Shown here piece after piece: positions 46,300 through 55,574 of a DNA stretch of 55,574 nt. Position 1 is the first letter of the stretch. The number at the start of each line of letters is the position of its first letter. The notes beneath the pieces were generated by a model that worked only from the letters and a program-made list of their open reading frames with translations, was not told the origin of the DNA and did no database searches. The DNA comes from Polymyxa betae (taxonomy: Eukaryota > Endomyxa > Phytomyxea > Plasmodiophorida > Plasmodiophoridae): positions 1-55,574 of the forward strand of contig RBZT01000715.1 of NCBI GenBank assembly GCA_003693705.1, written 5' to 3'. The position numbers and the translations under genes are program-made.

Positions 46300-47334
46300 A
46301 ATCCAACATCTCCTCTAAAGAAGGGGGTGATAGTTTGAAATACATTGATATCTGATTCCCTTCAGATCGGATGCATTTGTGGCAGTTAGTCAGCAACACT
46401 GCGACAAGCCACATCTTTCCTATCGGCGTGTGCCGGATCCGCTGCTTTTTGTCGAATTGAAAAACGCCCACAAGTTCTTCAAGCGTCTGAAGCTCCACTC
46501 TACGGCTTCTCTAATGTCTGAATTGAAGGTCGCTTCTTGCGACCCAGGGGCTGCCATCAAATATGGACAGCAAATCCATATTTCGAGCAACCATACGGGT
46601 CATGAATGCGCGACCCTTTGATGCAACTCTCGCAACGGAGGCAGTCGAGAGGCCCCCAGAAATTTTGCTCATGTAGTCACCGTGTTGGAATAAACCTGTT
46701 TGATCGAGCTGAGACTAGCTCAATTTGATCAACGCCCTGTTTGGACTAAATCTCGTCTTCGATTCGTAGCTTTCGACCTCTTCTCTCTAGACCCTCGTTA
46801 TACTGAAGCTCTGTCAAATTCTTATTCTCGTTTTCCTGTATTATCTTCTGTATTATATTCGATTATTTGTTGGTCCATAACAATACTCAGGATCGCCATA
46901 AATACATTTCCGTCAAAAATCTTGGCAAAATGAGATTCGAAAATTCTGCTGTAGACAGCTTTCAGCTAACATTGTCGAATCATGCCTTCTACCTTCCACA
47001 GGGCCAAACATACTGACTCTGTTATTGTTACTCCTTGCCAGTTCAAGCAATGACGACGCGGATGCCTATTATAAACCGCACGCTGCAAATTCTCATACGT
47101 ACTCTGCGGGGTTATCCCGAGACTTGGACGACAAATGTACTGCTTGGTACCGTCGATGAAAGCCCAGCATGAGCGCAAAGGTGCCCCAACAGAATAAACG
47201 TCCGCGCAGTATCGGTCGATGTTTTTCTCAAACCTTAAATTACAACAGAGCTTGATGTCGAGAGTATATGATATCGACAGTTTCAAAATGATGCGAGAGC
47301 AGGTTGAGACAGAGCGACCGAATTCATTCGCCAC
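46300..47334 (-). pseudogene. PIF/Harbinger DDE transposase, broken
   Basis: The minus-strand N-terminal to middle part (47334-46966) includes GRSVSTCSRIILKLS, then CWAFIDGTKQYICRPS, then AVYNRHPRRHCLNWQGVTIT. That is the first catalytic Asp motif (FIDGT) and the YxxHKRxHxLxxQ motif of Harbinger transposases. The C-terminal end appears further along at 46420-46320 (LLTNCHKCIRSEGNQISMYF with LSPPSLEEML). The middle part with the second Asp and the Glu (46500-46960) is not readable in one frame. Decayed copy. Confidence 0.65.
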
Positions 47335-49808
47335 AGTGAAGAGACGGCTAGGCTCACAGAAGCTACGGCTGTGGCAATCTGTCGTTCAAGCTTGAAACGA
47401 TTGCACCAAGAAATAACGAAGATTCGTGCCTATCTGGCTGTTGTGTAGTGAGGCTGTCTCACATTGAAGACACCTAGAACAACTGAGTCAATCGATGCTA
47501 ATGATTGATCAGTGATATTAATCCATCGGAAGGTATCCGTGGAGAACCCTAACGTGACAGGGGGAGACCCGAAAGGGCCAAATCGCCACTGGAGGCCCAG
47601 TGGCGGCGGAAACTGCGTGAGTCACCGTCCGGCCTCCGGAAGCCCGGAACTACCCTGGCCGGCCTGGACGAGACCTTGGGGCCTGGAATCTAATTCTACT
47701 AAATCATAATTCAATTGTGCTCTCAATTGTAAAGCCTTTGTTCACGTAGGAGACAAACGACACACTGTCGACGGATCCGTTTGGCATTCAACAATATCCA
47801 ACGCTTTCCAACTTGAAGTCCTTTAAATTGATTGTCAGAGCGTTTGCGGGCAGTGTTCTAACGCCGATTTTCATGCGCAGTGGAGATGAGAAATTTTGGC
47901 GCATCTTTGGTCTGGTACGGTTTTTGCAGACAAAAGAATCTGTCAGCAGCAATGAGAGCAATGAAATTTATGTTGCCGCAGTTGATAGACAAATCAGTGA
48001 TACGAACCCGACGCACCGGTAATTGAAGGGGTGATTCATACAGGCAACGTGACTCAAGATCTCATTTTCGTCTGTGTTTTATCTTCTTTATCAATATACT
48101 AGAATCGGTTACTTACCACTAATAACTGCTTCTTTCGCGTTTCAGCTACTTTTCACATTTTCCACGTGCCCTACTCAAACGAGCTACAGCTAGCTCTCCA
48201 TAGTAGGATCGTAACATTAAGCAACACGATTTAATCTAAAACAATCGTGCAGGTTCTGGAATCACATCATAATATATTTCAAGTTTCATTTTCACATGGA
48301 ACAGGTTTTCAATTGATATTCCTTGTAGTAATATTATACTGGCTGTGTGCGGGCTCTGTTCAATGTCCATATTAATGTCGCCTCTCATTCGAATCATCTA
48401 GCTTCGTTAATTCAACATATCAAGATCCACAAACATGACATTATCGGTATTGCAGTTCTTTAGTTTGGGGCTTGGTTTGTTTTCTATTTGTGTTTTCGGG
48501 CTGGTACGCCATTAATAGGCGATGTATGCGTCACATTTTCCTCTTGTACAGGGGCTGCGAGAACAGCAGCTCGTACTATGCATTATGTAAAACTTCTTCC
48601 ACTTTGAAAGTAGATTCGAATTCACGCTGCTGAAATTCGATTTGAAAGCGTTCATAGCAAACATTCACAAATATCTCAATAACATTGTTTAGTTTCGCTT
48701 TCATAACTCTCAATTATTGTCATCAATAACTTACGACAAAACGCACACTTCAAATGTATTATAGAGTTTATAAGTGTTGATTCCTCTCAATCTTCTGATA
48801 TTATTATCCAGCAATCCCATTTCTAATTCGTCCATCATTATACAGATCCTATTGGTTGTTTTGATATAATCCCAATGCCTCAATTGTTGGGCTACGTGAG
48901 AAAGAGGCGAAGATTCGAGCAGATGAGACCATCGCTCTGTATTAGAAAGAAGAATGAAGAGAGAAGAGAAACTGGACAAGAACACGTGACCTAGCACTCA
49001 GTCACAGGGCAGCAACAAGATCAGAATGCCTGCGGTCCAGTACGGCATCGGCGACAGAGGGGATGGCTGTTGGGTCGAGGTTGCAGGGGTCTGTGACGGG
49101 GTTGTCCACGTCTTCATTTGTCGGTGATGATGGATGGGTCGGGGCAGGGTAGAGTCTTGCTGGTTCGTGCTCATCGAAAAAAGATGTGGTGAACGGGAGA
49201 TGGAGACGCGAGATCGATGGCACACGATCCTTTATTGGTGATTGTAAGTAGAAAAGAAGTTGTCTGGAGTAGGGAGCAAGAAAAAGACTCGCTTTGGCGG
49301 GTCGCGGAAAACTTCACAAATTCATAAGGCGCGTGCCTTGGACAGCACGACGGGGCCGCAGCGACCTGCTGGCACGCGTCCTTTCCGCGGACATTGGCGG
49401 TGGGGACCCGGCGATTCTGGATTGCGGCTCCGAGATTGTCGTGGGCACGACATTAGGCCCCGCACTAGGGTTATTGTGCCGCCCACTCTGCTGAATGGTG
49501 CGAACAAATAGTGCAATCCAATCCAATCACCATTCTATTGAAGCCCGTCGCTCAGTGGAGATACAAACTGATCTATTAAGCCTTAATGCTCTAATTGATG
49601 TATTTTAGAGCACGATAAAAGGTGATATCTGACTGAGTCTTGGAATGACATTGTCAATTGATGGCTCTGCTCATTGTCCAATATCAAGAATGAAATTAAT
49701 GCAATAGAATGGGGCAGTTTGGGGAAGACATCATGAACTACAACGGAAAGGTCATTCAAGGGCTGAAAGTCCTGCTACTCGCTGATTAGCTCTACAAGAT
49801 AATGATGT
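47335..49808. other. Gene-poor stretch with a GC-rich hairpin
   Basis: No firm gene in 2.5 kb. A GC-rich island at 47550-47690 sits in AT-rich DNA and carries a perfect 9-bp stem with a 4-nt loop at 47584-47605. A second GC-rich patch is at 49290-49470. The minus-strand ORFs at 49225-48998 (one ending in a hydrophobic tail, TAGILILLLPCD) have no recognised features. Plus-strand 47813-48022 may be an exon but is unassigned. Confidence 0.3.
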
Positions 49809-50123
49809 TTACCCTTGATATAATTCAATTGAAGTTCCACGGCTATAAAATCTGTAATCTATCCTCAAATTCCATTTGTTAAAGTTCCAAATATCGTAAA
49901 TCTTCTGATCTTCAAGTAAGTGGTATTGTGCCTCTAACATCGCCGCAACCTATTAAGGCCATTAGCACATTATTACCTCTCAAATCGTACAGCTGGACAG
50001 CACGCAATATAGAAACGGTTTTCTTCCATTCAATCACAGCACGGAACAGACTTTTATCAAGGACCTGCAATAGAGGGTGAAAAATGGAAAATCTCCAACA
50101 AGTACCTCCCGTACAATCACCAT
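49809..50123 (-). CDS. Small unknown protein, three exons
   Basis: ATG 50123 opens MVIVRE. Splicing at GAG/GTACTT ... TTGCAG joins VLDKSLFRAVIEWKKTVSIL, then RAVQLYDLR. A second intron ending GATGTTAG joins EAQYHLLEDQKIYDIWNFNK and WNLRIDYRFYSRGTSIELYQ and a stop at 49811-49809. About 80 residues, helical then basic-aromatic; both joins keep the frame. No family recognised, no signal or TM. It lies isolated in gene-poor DNA; confidence rests on the consistent frame across three exons. Confidence 0.4.
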
Positions 50124-53025
50124 CTCTATTCCTCATCTCTCATTACAACAGGTACAAGATATTCATGTTTTGGATTCGCAATATTAAAGCAATTCATATG
50201 GATTTAAGGGCGTTCTTCGAAGGCCCATGATCTCATATATTCAGGACTGGAACCATCAAGAGCTATGAAGTGACAGCCTGCAGTAAAAATGCACTCACTA
50301 AATAGGTCACAATTACAGACAAAGCAGACAATTAGCATTATCAGAAGCCGAGAATGTCAAAACCCTACAAAGAAGAATTTCGACCTCAGATGACTGTTAT
50401 TGCTGTATTCAGTATGGATCAGCTATCAAAAGTCCAGCCTGTTTCAGAACCGATATTGCATTGAGTGCAAATGCCTATTATACGATCGTTCTTAACTGCA
50501 GCTATGGTTTGGTGAATGAGAGACATTCGGAGAGGTAAATGGATAGGGACCAAGTCGCCCAGAAGTCCCATTCGAATTCATTTAGTCGCTCCAGGGCCAG
50601 TAGTACGCAATCGTGACAATACAGCGATGCGATCCATGTTGCTGGTAAGCAATGGAGCAGTTTTCGGTAACAGAACTCACAGCTCATGATTGGCTGGATG
50701 ACGCCTTCATCTAATCACACAGCAGGTTAACGAATTGAATCCCGCTCAGGCAGCATTACAAGCTCATGATAAAGATCCGCTTTCTGCACGCATTCCCGTC
50801 GTACTGGTCGTCATCAGGCTCCAATGAAGCTGGATCTGGATTCTTTCACGATGCTCTCTTTCAACTTGTAACATTACCATATCGATCGGCAACCCCAAAT
50901 AGTGGTCGCGCCCCCGATGCGACGCAGCCAGGATCGGTAGCAGTAGGGCCAGCGCGACCACATGCCGATCCGACCATCGGAACCGGCAGCCGAGATTGAC
51001 CCATTTTGCATGATGAATGTTTCATGAAACGCCGAATATTATTCGATCGCTGGATGCGGTCTTGAGCGTTCATTTCGCGCCTGTTTCCATGTCCGTTATA
51101 CATTTGCTTGGCGGACTGATTAGAATGTGCAAGTCCGGAGATTCTGCTCAAGAATGTGCGTTCCGAATTGAGAGATTGAAGAATGCAGAGATGGAGCGGT
51201 CGCCAGTTTCCTGCAATTTGATCATAGACAGAGTTGTTGCCTTCGCTTATCTAATTATTAATACTATTCGGATCAGGACAAATGTGACCGATCATGATAA
51301 TGGCGGTTTCAGCACCGGGCTGTCCATTTCTGCAAAGATCGCTGAATAGGGGTGATTTCCTCTCCAGCAGAAGACAACAATGAAACAGGAGCCTGTTATA
51401 CCAGCAATAACACTTTTCAAAAACAAAGCTTCGAGATTATTAATACTGGTTTATGAGAGCTCCAATAAGCGTCGCCGAATCATTGTTCAGGAAAATGGGA
51501 GACGGAATTATTCTGTATTGAGGAATCGCGGTCCCTACTACACGGAGTGAAGAGGACGATCATTTGCCAGCTGATGCTTTGAAATGGTGCGCGGCGCAGT
51601 CCGCCACGCTCCTTCACTACATGTTTCTGGCAATGTGACACCATCTGATTCTGCCCAACCGATTATTGAGAAGCGTGGCGCTGATCTACAGGATCCTGCG
51701 CAATGGCCACGCATACCGCTACTGTCACTGCCTGAACAACCTGTTTTCAGTGCTCGTTCGACGGATGCCGCAAACCTTAGGCTGGACCGCGCAGCACCCG
51801 AGTCACTACACCAACTGTTATGGTCGGACCAGAAGCGGCCATTGAAGCAACGTTACTGGCATTGTAACATCATCCGTAGACCGCACACGACCGCGTAACT
51901 TGCCGGAGATGTTGCCACGGTGATCTGTAAATGGCAGTGACACATCATTACTGGATGCTCTGTATGTGGGCGACCACTTCAACGGTTATGTTACACGGTA
52001 AGTTGCTACCAGGCCATTCGCTGCACAGACTCTGTAAATTATTTGAGAAACTCCTAACCCTGCCCCCCGTGATATCGTACTCAGACATCATATAGATAAT
52101 ATTTGGTGATTAAGAACCCCCATTTCTGGACATAACACCGTAGCTGATGTTCGAAAAATCGGTCCTGATGTCGCGCGCGCTATCACGGTCTGTGATTCAA
52201 GTGTCGATGACAAAGCCATCAATGTGGCCGATATTGTTGTTCCAATAAACACCACTTCTTACAACAACTGCAATCGACTACACAATTAGCTAATGGACTT
52301 TCTGTAGATGGACTGTGAGAGCTGGAACGGTTAACGTTGAGTTCAGGCGGATGGCGGCAACATGAAACCGTGTCTCCATTATTAGAGCAGAATACCTGTA
52401 AACGTCCACCGCTTTTGTAAGACTGAAAACAGTCGTACAATGGATATCGAGACGAAATCTATGGACATAACATAGTCTATAACAGCTGTCAGGAAGTATC
52501 TTAAATAATTGATATATTCATATCTGAGTTTGTTGTGTGATCTTACAGAAGCTTCTTGACTATGAAACTGGAGGATTTTCTGGAACCAGAACATTCCTGA
52601 TCTTGAAAATGTTATTGTTGAGAAGGAATGGCCTGCTCAAGAAAGGGGAGCTATGTCCGTCCGACCAGCTCGATATCTCGTTGCCAATTGTTCTCGTTCG
52701 ATGAAATCATAACTATCAACATTTCAGGTAGTCAGGCTCTAATGTCAAGTGAACCGTTTCTTAAGGTGATCCCCGTTCTGCCGACACCCGAGGCGCAACC
52801 CGGTGGCAGCAGTCAAGCTCCCGCGACGATCGCCACCCTTAACAATTGATTGATGTATAATGTACAATTAGAAAGACAAGAGAGAGAGAGAGGCGAGGAA
52901 GATTATCATGATTAATCCTGGAGGATGGATCTGAGATCGGAAGATTCTCGGAGTCCGGAACCCCGAGGTCGGGTCAGACCAGATTCTTTTCCAGAGCTCT
53001 GAGGTGGGAGCCCCCCGTCCTCACA
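50124..53025. other. Gene-poor stretch with scattered exon-like pieces
   Basis: No complete gene model. Exon-like plus-strand pieces: 51017-51349 (starts MFHETPNIIRSLDAVLSVHF), 52115-52290 (VADVRKIGPDVARAITVCDS, then DIVVPINTT) and 52738-52849 after TTTCAG (SSEPFLKVIPVLPTPEAQPG), ending in a stop. A minus-strand hydrophobic segment (VALALLLPILAASH, near 50961-50920) could be a signal peptide. They may belong to one or two divergent genes; GA-rich repeat GAGAGAGAGAG at 52880-52892. Confidence 0.25.
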
Positions 53026-55470
53026 ATGCCGACACGAACCGTACTGGTCCTCGCCACATTACTGGCCGTCGTTTGGCGGCAATCTGTCGCCTTCAACGAG
53101 TCCAGTCCGTCCCGGACGCCGTCGCATGCTGCAGATCTTTCCGCTGTTGCGGATGTGCCCCCCCTGAATGTCATCGCCGACTTCAACGATTCGGTCGATA
53201 ACGTACTGGACCCCGAGACACGCCGCCTGATGCGTCTATTTGTTAACACCATGCACAAATGGTACAAGCTGTTTTGCTGCTGCGGATATTCACCTCGGCT
53301 CGGGCTTTTTTTTTCAGATTTTGGGAACGTTCCAAATTTTCCCGATTCCTTTCGGGCTGTGATATAATCTGTACTGATTTGTTGTGTCTTCTACACTTTC
53401 AAAATTTCAATTCGTCCGTAAAATTCAATTTTTGTTTTCTAGGGCTGCAGCTTCGCTGCATCCGAACCTGATCGGGAATGAGTTCTTTCATGATATCTAC
53501 ACAGGACCTGCAGTATGTAGTACAGATCCTCACTTCTTACATCATACTACACAGAGCTACAATCCGGACATATTTTACAACAATTTCTCCAAAGTCCTCC
53601 AGCGGATCGATCACGTTCTGATTGGACCCGGCGCAGCCAACGAGGGCGTGTACGGCACGCTATTCGACATTGCCCGCGGCCTGATGTTCTCCGAATTCGA
53701 CTCCGCCGTACTTGAATGGATCAAACGTGCGTTATGGTCCGATGACGAAGATATCGTCGGGCTCGGCGGCGTACTGGCCCGCTGTCTGCCGCCCCAGATG
53801 ACATTGGACGGAACGCCGCTGCTGTCTTTAATGTACCAGGCTCCACGCAGTGAACTGCTCATGGATATGATTTCACAGATTTTGAGCGCTGTACCTTCTG
53901 GTATTCGTCTGATATCATGTCCGCATATGAGAACTCTGCTCTATCAGATCGTCAGGTACGCGCTTCTCTTCATTTCATTCTTTGTAGATTTTCGAAAAAA
54001 ACCTTTTGCAGTTTCTGAATACATTTTTGTGTTTCATATCGGAACTTTTTATCCGAAATCTTGCCTTCTTATCATATTTTATGTAGGGATGATCCTCTGA
54101 ATTTACCTCTCGCTATTGATTTAACGAGGGTGTTATCATGGGATGATGTAGATGATGTGATGATGTCCACTGCAGATCTCGATCTGCGCACCTGGACGTC
54201 ATGCTTCATGGCGTATTTAGTGCAGTGCGTGGCGATTGGTCGCTTCACCGATCTGAGTCATCTGGAATCGCTATTTGCGTCGTTCGCAGATCCGGATCCA
54301 AATTTGCGCTCCAATATGTTCTATGTTACGGCCTGCTTTCAAGGTATCCCTTCAAGAATCACGGACTTTTTATGGCACGGAAACTCGAATCCAGTTATGA
54401 ACAAGTACGGACATTTTTTATCTCTTTCTTTCTTGTTTTTAACCGTTTTATGAATCATTTCTGTCTCATTTTTTATTCGGTTTCGCTGCATCTTAATTTT
54501 TATCAGTCTACCTCTGCCAATACGCACGGAGATTTACAATCGGTTTCGTTCCGAACGAATTCCAATCGAATCGTTCCTGAACACAATGCCGGATTCCTAT
54601 CCTCTGGACACCTTCCGTCGAGTGATCCTGCGCGATTGGTAACATCATCACTTGCACGGACGCCGCACGGCACTAACTGACCGAATCGCTCAGTTTGAAA
54701 ATTGAGTCGCGGCCGTCAACGGCCCGGGCTAGGCGGCGCTGGCTCGTGGCCCAGTCCTGGTTATGTTACTTGATCTCCAAGTCCAAGCTGGATGCGAGCA
54801 CGTGGTCTGTACCCATGTCCGTGGCGTACATCCCTTACTACACTCACGACTACATTCTTAGATTTTATAAACGCGTGCTGATGGGGTAACAACAACTATA
54901 ATTATTTCATCGAATTTGCTCTGAACCTCTCTCAGGATCGTATTTGACCTGGTGCGGTCAGCTGGATTGAATGTTCTGGTGCCCGAGATCATCTTTGATC
55001 TCAGACTGCCATACATCATGATCATGGTCTCACGGACTTTAACCGATGATATTGTCAGCCACAACCTCATTCAGATCAGCTACACGCTGATCTGGTCCGT
55101 GCTCGGCTCCACGGACAACACGCTCAGCGACGTCCTTCACGCACTCCGATCCATCTTTAATCCAGGTTCGCCGCGCTGCGAACTCACTTATTACGGACCT
55201 GTTCTCGGGCACGATCCGGCCGCCCTCGGAATCCGTAACTGCAACGATCTCGCCGAACTTGCTCTGATGTACGACTCTTTGTTACAACCGCATCAGTATG
55301 TGCGTGGCCTAGTTGCGCATCTGCGAAGTCGCGCCCCGAGACTCGTTCAGACGCTGCACTGGCTCGCGTCGGACGCGCATGACTATAAGGAGGTTCTGGG
55401 CGCCGTTACGGAGTACCAAGCTGTCGTACTTGAATCATGTAGGCAGATGGCCTCCTTCATTCATTCATAG
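53026..55470 (+). CDS. Large orphan protein with signal peptide
   Basis: About six exons, roughly 600 residues. Exon 1 (53026-53261) has a signal peptide MPTRTVLVLATLLAVVWRQS followed by a Ser/Asp-rich stretch. Exon 2 starts at 53443 (AAASLHPNLIGNEFFHDIYT). A 42-bp GTATGT...ACAG intron at 53512-53553 keeps the frame and is easily missed. Then NFSKVLQRIDHVLIGPGAAN, VRDDPLNLPLAIDLT, LPLPIRTEIYNRFRSERIPI, LVAQSWLCYLISKSKLDAST, FDLVRSAGLNVLVPEIIFDL, VLGHDPAALGIRNCNDLAEL. It ends SCRQMASFIHS at 55470. The repeated amphipathic helices suggest an all-alpha secreted or lumenal protein. No family recognised. Exon borders at about 53955/54088, 54400/54509, 54641/54691 and 54888/54937 all keep phase. 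Confidence 0.65.
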
Positions 55471-55574
55471 TTCTTATATTGATTGTTGCAGCAAATTTCT
55501 ACTTCTCACTGCTTGATTGTATCGTGGATCAAATTAATCAGGTACAAACATGATTTTATCACGGAATTGTTACA

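Larger units (their letters stand above)
45119..47551. mobile_element. PIF/Harbinger DNA transposon, decayed
   Basis: A region holding the two characteristic ORFs of PIF/Harbinger elements in convergent orientation: a Myb/SANT-like ORF on the plus strand (45565-46284) and a DDE transposase on the minus strand (47334 down to about 46300). Candidate ends are TTA+GGGTTTTAG at 45119 and AGAACCC+TAA at 47545. They match as short inverted termini of about 6 bp next to TTA/TAA, which fits the family's TWA target preference only loosely. Both ORFs are broken. The boundaries are a guess; the contents are well supported. Confidence 0.5.

Noticed and set aside
46700-46800. RPVWTK segment recalling a TFIIIC subunit
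   Set aside because: Only about 15 residues resemble the family and the flanks do not continue the similarity; it lies inside a decayed transposon.
1-55574. CRISPR arrays, bacterial operons, riboswitches, rRNA genes or prophage
   Set aside because: No regular repeat-spacer arrays, Shine-Dalgarno-linked operons or rRNA-like sequence were seen; spliceosomal introns show the DNA is eukaryotic nuclear.
1-55574. Alternative genetic code with TGA or TAG read as an amino acid
   Set aside because: All three stops end well-supported genes, and most in-frame TGAs fall in introns or in decayed elements.

Overview
This is a nuclear segment of a protist genome. Almost every gene is split by short GT...AG introns, mostly about 40-200 bp, and several of the gene models below only appear once those introns are spliced by eye. 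All three stops (TAA, TAG, TGA) end genes, so the code looks standard. The gene set mixes flagellar and microtubule proteins (CFAP44, an AIR9-like protein, a CLASP-like TOG protein), a gamma-carbonic-anhydrase-like protein of the kind found in mitochondrial complex I of plants and many protists but not of animals or fungi, and a secreted protein with hevein-type chitin-binding modules. hAT and PIF/Harbinger transposon remains are also present. This fits a free-swimming-stage (zoosporic) protist. My best guess is a plasmodiophorid-like rhizarian, but that is inference and the sequence does not prove it.

Layout. 0-2 kb: a decayed hAT transposase and frame-broken minus-strand ORFs. 2.6-9.5 kb (+): a globin-like protein, a Mediator subunit 1-like protein and an AIR9-like coiled-coil protein. 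9.7-14.3 kb (-): a membrane-anchored SH3 protein and the CLASP-like protein. 14.7-17 kb (+): an unrecognised helical protein and the gamma-CA-like protein. 17.2-19.5 kb: XRCC2 (-) and CDC50 (+) head to head on a GC-rich island. 19.6-23.2 kb: a telomere-like repeat and broken minus-strand coding remains. 23.4-26.8 kb (+): a tail-anchored A/B-barrel (Dabb) protein and a TBC-like protein. 27-29 kb (-): an ecto-apyrase. 30-35.4 kb (+): CFAP44. 36-39 kb (-): a neutral sphingomyelinase and an AIG1/GIMAP-like membrane protein with an in-frame TGA. 39.6-43.9 kb (+): an LRR-ankyrin protein, a four-helix membrane protein, the chitin-binding protein and a small orphan. 45.1-47.5 kb: a decayed PIF/Harbinger element. 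47.5-53 kb: gene-poor, with one small minus-strand gene. 53-55.5 kb (+): a large orphan with a signal peptide.

The genes do not form a pathway. They are ordinary eukaryotic housekeeping and ciliary genes with a few lineage-specific ones between them. Functional themes are motility and microtubules (CFAP44, AIR9-like, CLASP-like), membrane lipid and traffic (CDC50, sphingomyelinase, TBC-like, GIMAP-like), and the cell surface or secretion (apyrase, chitin-binding protein, the 53 kb orphan). Recurrent TTAGGGTTT (telo-box-like) motifs lie between genes and at one probable promoter. Names rest on motif recognition by eye, and no database search was possible.
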